Assembly (NCBI GenBank): GCA_900551265.1
Contig: URVL01000008.1
Location: 1 to 28,972, forward strand
Reading direction: 5' to 3'
DNA length: 28,972 nt
DNA from: an uncultured Eubacteriales bacterium
GTDB taxonomy: Bacteria; Bacillota; Clostridia; Oscillospirales; QAMX01
Shown here: positions 7,427 through 14,022 of the stretch, piece by piece
Position numbering within the stretch: the stretch's first letter is position 1
How the letters are laid out: each line of letters opens with the position of its first letter
Position numbers and translations under genes: made by a program
The notes under the pieces: model-generated
The model's database searches: none
What the model was told of the DNA's origin: nothing
What the model saw: the letters and a program-made list of their open reading frames with translations, nothing else

Positions 7427-7482
7427 AGTTCCTCCTCAAAACTCTGCATGAAAAACCAGGCGTTACTTCACGCGGGTTCCGG

Positions 7483-7980
7483 TCATACCGATTTGTTTTT
7501 GTAATGTATGTAATGCGACGTGTGCTCTTTTTCCTTGAAGTAAGCCTCGGCGCCAAGTTCTTGCAACCGTCTGTTTCCATCTTCCCAGGCATGGCGGAGA
7601 CGTCCGTCGCGATCTGCAAAAAAGTCTGCCGCTTCCCGGCAGGGAAACTCTTTGCATTCCGCGCAGAAATCCATGCCGTGCGCCTTTGCACAATCCGGTA
7701 TGAAACAGTTGTGGATACAGCCGGGACCGGGCCCCTTACGGCAGCCGGGACAGGACCCGCCGCTCATATGTTTCAGGGTATTATGAAATTCATCAAATTG
7801 TGAGCGCCAGGCTTTACGGGCATCCTCCGATAGGTAAGTCTCTCGCATTTCACAGAATCCTTCAAGATAGACGCTTAATTGACCGGCACATGCCGACACC
7901 GGACCATCGCGAAAGCCTGTGCAGGTATAACAGAGCAGAGAACACGGTGCGATACGGTCCAGCAGTTTTTCTTGTTTCAT
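7483..7980 (-). CDS. DUF3795 domain-containing protein
   Basis: This is a 165-residue, Cys-rich protein of unknown function. An N-terminal C-x3-C-x2-C cluster (residues 13, 17, 20), a central CPGC plus CIHNC, and CAECKEFPC give the cysteine spacing of the DUF3795 family, which is thought to bind zinc or another metal. No membrane segment is visible. A weak GAGGGA site precedes the ATG at 7980. The promoter at 8057-8085 overlaps the end of ylbJ, so the gene is expressed separately from ylbJ. The small Cys-rich gene follows. Confidence 0.82.
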   Translation of the reverse strand: MKQEKLLDRIAPCSLLCYTCTGFRDGPVSACAGQLSVYLEGFCEMRETYLSEDARKAWRSQFDEFHNTLKHMSGGSCPGCRKGPGPGCIHNCFIPDCAKAHGMDFCAECKEFPCREAADFFADRDGRLRHAWEDGNRRLQELGAEAYFKEKEHTSHYIHYKNKSV

Positions 7981-8056
7981 ACATTTCCCTCTCTCTGAAA
8001 AAGTGTGCCTTTATGGAAAAGGGCAATTCAAACCGAACACCCCGTGCATGGTATTT

Positions 8057-8085
8057 AGTATACACGAATTTTTGACAATTATCAA
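8057..8085 (-). promoter_or_regulatory. Sigma-A promoter of the DUF3795 operon
   Basis: On the minus strand TTGATA (8085-8080), a 17-nt spacer and TATACT (8062-8057) form a good vegetative promoter. The -35 box overlaps the ylbJ stop codon. An almost symmetric TTGATAATTGTCAA surrounds the -35 box. Confidence 0.75.
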
Positions 8086-9242
8086 ACCCTTCCGGCAATT
8101 TTGTCCCAGGCCCACAGTAAAAAAAGTGTTAACACAACAGCGGCACAGTTGATAAGCGCACAGACCAGATAGGCAACGATGTCCATTTGTGTCAGGATTT
8201 CAACCTGCCCGGCCGCAATTGCGGCGGTGTCTACAGCAATTGGAAATATGTAGGAAAGGATGGCCATATAAACGGCGGAGAGTATGGCATGCAAAAGTTT
8301 CCCGGTCAAATATGGTACGAGCGACAGACCACTGTCGCCGAGGAAACTTAAAACCTGACAGTGTACGCTGACACCGGCCCAGCCCAGCATGAATGCAGCC
8401 ATCGAGAGCCGCGCGTTCATACTTTCCGCGGCACCCTTTAAGGATGTCAGGCCGGAAGTCATTTCGATTGCGCCGACAAGCAGGCGTTCGATACTACTGC
8501 TGTCAACGCCAAACGGCGTGAGTAATGCCGCAATGCCGCGTGCAAGCGCGCCCAGGGCGCCGGAGGTAAAGAGCAGGTTAATTGCAACGGCGAAAAAAAT
8601 AACAAACGCACTGATGTTTCCGATTCCTGCAAGACCGGAACGTACGGAATCGACAAAGACCCGGGAAGGCTTCTGCGTTTCATAGGTGACGGCGCGCGTA
8701 CGGGCAACAGGTTCGTGCCGTTTATAAAACCGAAAACAGATGCCCACGGAGAGAGAGGCCAGGACGTGCGCCAGATACAGGAGCATTCCGGCGCTGGAGT
8801 TGGCGAATACGCCGGCGCCTACCACGCCCAAAATGAACGCGGGACCGGAATTGTTGCAGAAAGAAAGCATCCGTTCACACTCTGTTTTGGTACACAGCCC
8901 CCGTTCGTAGGACGTAATCGCGGCGCGCGCACCGACGGGATATCCGCCGACGATCCCCATGATAAAGGCGCTGGCACAAGAGCCGTTTAAGTTAAATAAC
9001 CGGCGCATGACAGGAGAAGCAATCCGGCCAACGGCTTCTGCAAAACCGAGGCCGATGATCAGGTTTGAGACAACAAGGAAGGGAAAAAGCGAGGGGAGAA
9101 TGACTTCGATGCACATGGCCGCCGCTTTTCCAGCGGTTTCAATGGATTCGGAAGTATACAGCACAAGCCCCACGCCCGTACCGAGAACTGCGGCTCCCAA
9201 CAATACCTTATAACAGATGCCTATTTTGTTTCGGATCGACAT
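8082..9242 (-). CDS. ylbJ: Sporulation integral membrane protein YlbJ
   Basis: This 386-residue polytopic membrane protein is of the YlbJ family, built on nucleoside-recognition (Gate) domains. Typical blocks are ILPSLFPFLVVSNLI, IMGIVGGYPVGARA and CNNSGPAFILGVVG. In Bacillus subtilis ylbJ is a sigma-E gene needed for proper spore formation; its transported substrate is not known. The nearest AAGGAG lies 15 nt before the ATG at 9242, unusually far. In-frame ATC or ATT codons 3 and 2 codons upstream would give better spacing, so the start is uncertain by a few residues. The gene is divergent from yqfC across 83 nt. In Bacilli it normally follows coaD, which here lies 10 kb away. Confidence 0.9.
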   Translation of the reverse strand: MSIRNKIGICYKVLLGAAVLGTGVGLVLYTSESIETAGKAAAMCIEVILPSLFPFLVVSNLIIGLGFAEAVGRIASPVMRRLFNLNGSCASAFIMGIVGGYPVGARAAITSYERGLCTKTECERMLSFCNNSGPAFILGVVGAGVFANSSAGMLLYLAHVLASLSVGICFRFYKRHEPVARTRAVTYETQKPSRVFVDSVRSGLAGIGNISAFVIFFAVAINLLFTSGALGALARGIAALLTPFGVDSSSIERLLVGAIEMTSGLTSLKGAAESMNARLSMAAFMLGWAGVSVHCQVLSFLGDSGLSLVPYLTGKLLHAILSAVYMAILSYIFPIAVDTAAIAAGQVEILTQMDIVAYLVCALINCAAVVLTLFLLWAWDKIAGRV

Positions 9243-9325
9243 ATGAATGATATACCACTCCTTCGCGGCTCATATTCAGTTAAATATACGCCGAAAACGG
9301 GGGAATATGCGGAGGCTGAGAGGAT

Positions 9326-9598
9326 ATGGCAAAAATGAAATTATCGCAGAGGCTGTCGCGGGCGCTGGAATTGCCTGCCGACGCGGCGCTGCCGGTACCG
9401 CGCCTTGAGATTACGGGAAGGGATGACATTTTAATTACAGGGAAAGCGGTGTTGCTCGAATATAGTCCGGAGCAGATCCGGGTGGCACGGGATTCCTGTG
9501 AGGTAACAATACGTGGCGCCGAATTACGCATCAGTGCGATGGATAAGATGGGCATGCAGGTATTTGGACTGATAGCGTCGGTGGAATTTACAGAATAG
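9326..9598 (+). CDS. yqfC: Sporulation protein YqfC
   Basis: The protein has 90 residues, close to the Bacillus YqfC. It has the family pattern of a basic N-terminus, LPRLEITGRDD-like (here VPRLEITGRDDILITG), then IRGAELRISAMDKMGMQVFG. It is a mother-cell sporulation protein of unknown biochemical activity. It is the first gene of a plus-strand run and is followed after 11 nt by yqfD, its constant partner. GGAGG lies 10 nt before the ATG. I looked for a sigma-E promoter in the 83-nt gap and found only a CATATT -35-like box with no matching -10. Confidence 0.93.
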   Translation: MAKMKLSQRLSRALELPADAALPVPRLEITGRDDILITGKAVLLEYSPEQIRVARDSCEVTIRGAELRISAMDKMGMQVFGLIASVEFTE

Positions 9599-9609
9599 GA
9601 GGTGAAAAA

Positions 9610-10794
9610 ATGATACTGAAAGGATTTCATAATTATATGCGCGGCAGTGTGCGCTGCGATGTGACAGGCGTGCATCCCGAGCGCTTTTTTAATAAATGCG
9701 TCGCCGCAGGAATTGCGTTTTGGGACGTACAGTATGTCACGCCGAACCGGATGATGCTTTCTATGAGTGCCCGTGACTACCGTCGTATCCGTCCGGTTGC
9801 GCGTGATGCAGGCTGTACGCTGCGCCTGATAAAAAAACGCGGCGCACTTTATAGTTCACGCCGCTTACGGCGGCGGTATATACTGCTGTTTGGCGCGGCA
9901 GTGCTGGCGTTTTTCTTATGGGCAATGAATTCATTGATTTTTACGATCGATGTAACAGGGTATGAACAAGTGACGCCTGCGGAAATACTAGACGCGATGA
10001 AAGCCGAGGGCGTTGGCATTGGCACGCGCGTTTCAATGGTGGACGCGTCGCGCCTGCGCTATAAATTTCTGCTTGAGATACCGGAGCTTTCCTGGTTTAC
10101 CGTTACGATCAAGGGAAGCCATGCCGTTGTGGACGTGCGCGAACGCGGCAATACGCCGGAGGTACTTGACGCTTCGCAGCCGGCCGATATTGTCTCAGAC
10201 CGAACGGGCGTCATTACCATTATGCGTGTATTCCGGGGAGAAGAGCATGTAGAGGTCGGTTCCATGGTGCGTGAGGGGGATCTGCTTGTCTCAGGACTTG
10301 TACATTTGCGTCTGGATGAAAAGACCATGCTCGTGCACTCCACGGCGGATATTTATGCGAGGGTCTGGCATCAGGCAACCGCGGCAATCCCGCTGGATGG
10401 GTATACCAAAGTGCCAACGGGGAAGAAAAGTGTAAGATATGCGCTAAGTTTAGGAAAAATACGCATAAATTTTTATAATGACGGTAGAAAACCGTTTGAC
10501 AAATATGATAAAATAAGTAACCGTTATGAAGTGGAGCTGTCGGACGGTTCAACGCTTCCGTTTGCGCTCATCCGCGAAACGTATTATGAGTATGAAACTT
10601 ATGCTGCGCCGCTTGATGAACAGGAACATGCGGCATTACTTTTGCGTACCGCGCAGGATATGGTTGCAAAACAGGGCGAGGGAAGCGTAGTGTCGGATCT
10701 TGGTTTACGCGTTTGGGTGACGGACCGCGTGTTATATGCCCGTGCGACGGGCGAAAGTGTACAAAAGATCGGGGTGACGGTGCTCCGGGAATAA
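9610..10794 (+). CDS. yqfD: Sporulation protein YqfD
   Basis: The protein has 394 residues, as in Bacillus YqfD (stage IV sporulation family). There is one clear transmembrane helix at about residues 92-112 (ILLFGAAVLAFFLWAMNSL), preceded by an Arg-rich stretch, with a large extracytoplasmic domain after it. The role is in forespore engulfment or maturation and the molecular function is unknown. AGGAGGTGAAAAA gives a strong ribosome site 7 nt before the ATG. PhoH follows after 13 nt. Confidence 0.95.
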   Translation: MILKGFHNYMRGSVRCDVTGVHPERFFNKCVAAGIAFWDVQYVTPNRMMLSMSARDYRRIRPVARDAGCTLRLIKKRGALYSSRRLRRRYILLFGAAVLAFFLWAMNSLIFTIDVTGYEQVTPAEILDAMKAEGVGIGTRVSMVDASRLRYKFLLEIPELSWFTVTIKGSHAVVDVRERGNTPEVLDASQPADIVSDRTGVITIMRVFRGEEHVEVGSMVREGDLLVSGLVHLRLDEKTMLVHSTADIYARVWHQATAAIPLDGYTKVPTGKKSVRYALSLGKIRINFYNDGRKPFDKYDKISNRYEVELSDGSTLPFALIRETYYEYETYAAPLDEQEHAALLLRTAQDMVAKQGEGSVVSDLGLRVWVTDRVLYARATGESVQKIGVTVLRE

Positions 10795-10807
10795 CGAGAG
10801 AGGTATT

Positions 10808-11815
10808 ATGGAACAAACGATTAATGTAGAGCGAATTGAATATCTGATTAACGTGTTTGGTTCGTTTGATGAAAACATTAAAATTATTGAGCGTGAGCTC
10901 GGCGTGCATGTGATTTATCGTGATACGGAGATCAAGGTTGTCGGCGATCCGGAACGGCTGATGCTGGCGGTAAAGGTCATAGAGGGACTTTTGTCTATTG
11001 CGTCGCGCGGCGAAGCGATCAATTCGCAGACGGTAATGTATGTCATCAGTCTTGCACGGGATGGAAATACGGACCGGCTGGCAGAACTGTCTAAGGACGT
11101 CATTTGCGTTACGGCGCGCGGAAAGCCTGTCAAGGCGAAAACGCTGGGACAGAAGCGTATGGTGGACGCGATCCGGAAGAATACCATCACGATCTGCGTC
11201 GGACCCGCCGGCACGGGTAAAACGTATCTTGCCGTCGCCGCAGCCGTAACGGCTTTCCGCGAAAAACAGGTGAACCGCATCATTATTACGCGCCCGGCTG
11301 TGGAAGCGGGCGAACGGCTGGGTTTCCTGCCCGGAGATTTGCAGTCAAAGGTAGATCCTTACCTGCGTCCCTTGTACGACGCGCTTTTTGATTTGATGGG
11401 GCCGGAGACCTACCGGAATTGTGTCGAACGCGGCAATATTGAAGTCGCGCCGCTTGCTTATATGCGCGGGCGAACGCTCGATGAGTCGTTCATTATTCTT
11501 GATGAAGCGCAAAATACGACGCCGGAGCAGATGAAAATGTTTTTGACGCGTATTGGCTTTGGGTCCAAAGCGGTTGTAAACGGTGATGAGACGCAGATAG
11601 ACCTGCCGTTTGGCAAGGCCAGCGGCTTGAAATCTGCGCTGAAAATACTGGACCAGGTAGAGGACATTGCCATTTGCCGCCTGACGGAGCGCGACGTAGT
11701 GCGCCATGAGCTGGTGCAGCGCATCATTCGCGCCTATGAGGAATACGAAAAGAAAACCCAAAAACGTGAGACTTCCGCGAAACGCTATACGGGACGTCCT
11801 CCGAGGAACGGTTGA
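10808..11815 (+). CDS. phoH: PhoH family ATPase
   Basis: This is a cytoplasmic P-loop ATPase of the PhoH/YbeZ type, linked in many bacteria to RNA metabolism and ribosome maturation with YbeY. Walker A is GPAGTGKT at residues 132-139 and Walker B is IILDEAQN with Asp232-Glu233. The blocks ITRPAVEAGERLGFLPG and VNGDETQIDLP are diagnostic. The 335 residues are normal; the N-terminal 120 residues resemble the KH-like part of the family. In most Clostridia a yqfF (HD-domain c-di-AMP phosphodiesterase) gene comes next. Here ybeY follows directly after 8 nt. Confidence 0.96.
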   Translation: MEQTINVERIEYLINVFGSFDENIKIIERELGVHVIYRDTEIKVVGDPERLMLAVKVIEGLLSIASRGEAINSQTVMYVISLARDGNTDRLAELSKDVICVTARGKPVKAKTLGQKRMVDAIRKNTITICVGPAGTGKTYLAVAAAVTAFREKQVNRIIITRPAVEAGERLGFLPGDLQSKVDPYLRPLYDALFDLMGPETYRNCVERGNIEVAPLAYMRGRTLDESFIILDEAQNTTPEQMKMFLTRIGFGSKAVVNGDETQIDLPFGKASGLKSALKILDQVEDIAICRLTERDVVRHELVQRIIRAYEEYEKKTQKRETSAKRYTGRPPRNG

Positions 11816-11823
11816 GGTGAAGT

Positions 11824-12330
11824 ATGCCGTTTCATAAAATAGAGATTACCGGCGCCGACCGTAAGACGGAAAAACTGATTCGCCGCTGTATTAAGGCGGC
11901 GCTGCGGTATGAGCATATTCCGTTCCGTGCGAAGGTAAATGTTACGGTGACGGACGACGCCGGTATCCGTGCCCTGAACCGCGAGCACCGCAAAATGGAT
12001 GCCCCTACGGACGTCCTGTCGTTTCCGCTCCTGGACTGGGTGGACGGAAAAGGAGAAATGCCGCAGCCCTGGGACTATGACCCGGATACAAAATGTGTGG
12101 AGCTGGGGGACGTGGTGATTTCCGCAGAGCGTGCACGTGCGCAGGCGGCGGAATTTGGCCACAGCTTTGAACGGGAGTGCGGCTATCTGGTGGTGCATTC
12201 GGTCTTGCATCTGCTGGGTTACGACCATGTGGACGAGGGCCCAAGAAAAATGCTGATGCGTGGGTTTGAAGAGGATATCATGTTGGCGGCGCTGGGAAAG
12301 CGGGGAGAGAAAAAGCCTGAGGGGGCCTAA
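11824..12330 (+). CDS. ybeY: rRNA maturation RNase YbeY
   Basis: This is a single-strand endoribonuclease required for 16S rRNA 3'-end processing and ribosome quality control. The metal site HxxxHxxxxxH is intact as His125, His129 and His135 in HSVLHLLGYDH. The upstream block TDVLSFPL is also characteristic. The 168 residues are normal. GAGGTGA lies 3 nt before the ATG. It is followed after 45 nt by era; dgkA and cdd, often found between them, are absent. Confidence 0.96.
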   Translation: MPFHKIEITGADRKTEKLIRRCIKAALRYEHIPFRAKVNVTVTDDAGIRALNREHRKMDAPTDVLSFPLLDWVDGKGEMPQPWDYDPDTKCVELGDVVISAERARAQAAEFGHSFERECGYLVVHSVLHLLGYDHVDEGPRKMLMRGFEEDIMLAALGKRGEKKPEGA

Positions 12331-12375
12331 CCCGTTTGCGGCGACCGCTATGGGATACGATAGGGAGAATCAGGT

Positions 12376-13263
12376 ATGCAAATTACAAAGACAGCCATAT
12401 TTTCAATTGTCGGCCGCCCGAATGTCGGGAAATCCACACTTTTAAACGCATTGACCGGCGAAAAAATTGCCATCGTGTCTGCAAAGCCGCAGACGACGCG
12501 CAACCGTATCAGCGGTATTGTCAACCGCGCCGGCGTTCAATATATTTTTATGGATACGCCCGGCTTTCACAAACCGAAAAACAAGCTGGGAGACTTTATG
12601 GTTGGCGTTGTGCATGAGACGGTGTCGGATACGGACGCGGCAATTTTGGTTGTGGAACCGCGCGAGCCGGGACGGCAGGAACGAATGCTCTACCGCGAGA
12701 TTGTGGAACAGGGACTTTCGTGCGTGCTCGTGATCAATAAAATTGATACCGTGGATAAGCGGGAAATCCTTCATGTCATTGAGGCGTATACCGGCCTTGG
12801 CGAATTTTCCGCTGTGGTTCCCCTCTGTGCGCGTACGGGTGACGGCGTTGATATTTTAATGGACGAGCTTGAGAAATTTGCCGAAGATGGTCCTGCGCTT
12901 TATCCGGAGGGAATGGTTTCCGACCAGCCGGAGCGCGTGATCGTTGCTGAATTTATCCGTGAAAAACTGCTGCGTTTGCTTGACCGTGAAATCCCCCATG
13001 GTACGGCCGTTGAGATTGAAGTGTTTGAGGAACAGGAAAACGGCACCATGGAAATCGGCGCGGTCATTTACTGCGAAAAGGCGTCGCATAAGGGCATCAT
13101 CATTGGCAAGGACGGCGCGATGCTCAAAAAAGTAGGCGAGCAGGCGCGCGCAGATATGGAACGTCTGCTTGGCACGAAAGTATTTTTGACGCTTTGGGTA
13201 AAAGTGCGTGAGGGCTGGCGTGATAACGAATATTTCATGCGTAATTTTGGATATGAACAATAA
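12376..13263 (+). CDS. era: GTPase Era
   Basis: Era is an essential GTPase that binds the 3' end of 16S rRNA and assists 30S assembly. In order: G1 loop GRPNVGKS, G3 DTPGFH, G4 NKID, G5-equivalent CARTG (Cys in place of the usual Ser), then a C-terminal KH RNA-binding domain with GIIIGKDGAMLKKVG. The 295-residue length is normal. GGGAG lies 10 nt before the ATG. The last 11 nt overlap recO, suggesting translational coupling. Confidence 0.97.
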   Translation: MQITKTAIFSIVGRPNVGKSTLLNALTGEKIAIVSAKPQTTRNRISGIVNRAGVQYIFMDTPGFHKPKNKLGDFMVGVVHETVSDTDAAILVVEPREPGRQERMLYREIVEQGLSCVLVINKIDTVDKREILHVIEAYTGLGEFSAVVPLCARTGDGVDILMDELEKFAEDGPALYPEGMVSDQPERVIVAEFIREKLLRLLDREIPHGTAVEIEVFEEQENGTMEIGAVIYCEKASHKGIIIGKDGAMLKKVGEQARADMERLLGTKVFLTLWVKVREGWRDNEYFMRNFGYEQ

Positions 13264-14008
13264 GATTGTATCGCCGGGGCTGGTCCTGCGAGAGCAGCCT
13301 GTGAAAGACCACAACAGCCTGCTTACGATTTTAACCGCAACGGACGGGTTGGTAACCGCGACCGCCTATGGCGCAAGAAAGAGCGGGAGCTCACTCTCTT
13401 CCGGAACAAAACTGTTTAATTATTCGGAATTTACGCTCCTTGAAAGCCGTGGCCATTATAAAGTGGACAGTGCAAAAAGTCTGGAGCAGTTTTTCGCGCT
13501 TTCAAACTCCATAGAGGGGTTGGCTGCGGCGTCGTATTTCGTTCAGCTTCTATACGACGTCAGCCTTGCGGGAGAACCGGATGCCGCTGTCCTGCGCCTG
13601 GCGCTAAATGCGCTTTATGCCCTGGCAAAGGGCGTACGTCCCCACCGGCTGGTCAAGTCGGCGTTTGAACTGCGCTTGATGGCGCTGGCCGGTTTTGAGC
13701 CGGAGCTGGATGTATGCGCAGGTTGCGGCGGCAGAAATACCGCGTTTTTCAGCATGACGGACGCATGCGTCTATTGTGAAAACTGCGCCGCGCCGCGCAG
13801 GTCATCCGGAGACCGGATTTATCCGCTGTATCCTGCGGCGCTCGACGCCATGCGTTACATAGTCTCCGCTGATATGCCGCGTCTGTTTTCCTTTTCGCTT
13901 GGCGATGAGGCGGCGGCAAACCTGTCGTTCCTGTGCGAACTTTATACGCGGGAACAAATGGGACGCAGCTATGAAAGTCTTGATATTTACCATTCTTTAT
14001 GTGATTGA
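13253..14008 (+). CDS. recO: DNA repair protein RecO
   Basis: RecO helps load RecA onto SSB-coated DNA in the RecFOR pathway. The 251 residues have an N-terminal OB-fold (VSPGLVLREQPVKDHNSLL, GLVTATAYGARKSGS) and a C-terminal zinc finger of two CxxC pairs (CAGCGG, then CVYCENC). The frame is open 15 codons further upstream inside era, but homology begins at MNNKIVSPG, so the ATG at 13253 is chosen. There is no good ribosome site there, and it overlaps the era stop by 11 nt. Translation probably depends on ribosomes finishing era. Confidence 0.93.
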   Translation: MNNKIVSPGLVLREQPVKDHNSLLTILTATDGLVTATAYGARKSGSSLSSGTKLFNYSEFTLLESRGHYKVDSAKSLEQFFALSNSIEGLAAASYFVQLLYDVSLAGEPDAAVLRLALNALYALAKGVRPHRLVKSAFELRLMALAGFEPELDVCAGCGGRNTAFFSMTDACVYCENCAAPRRSSGDRIYPLYPAALDAMRYIVSADMPRLFSFSLGDEAAANLSFLCELYTREQMGRSYESLDIYHSLCD

Positions 14009-14022
14009 CAGGAGTATTTGCT

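Noticed and set aside
9243..9325. Sigma-E promoter for yqfC or ylbJ
   Set aside because: A good -35-like CATATT (9271-9276) is present, but nothing resembling CATACAAT occurs 13-15 nt downstream, and the reverse strand fares no better.
14005..14022. Earlier TTG start for mutS2
   Set aside because: It overlaps the recO stop codon and has no ribosome site. The TTG at 14023 has GGAG 8 nt upstream and begins the conserved sequence.
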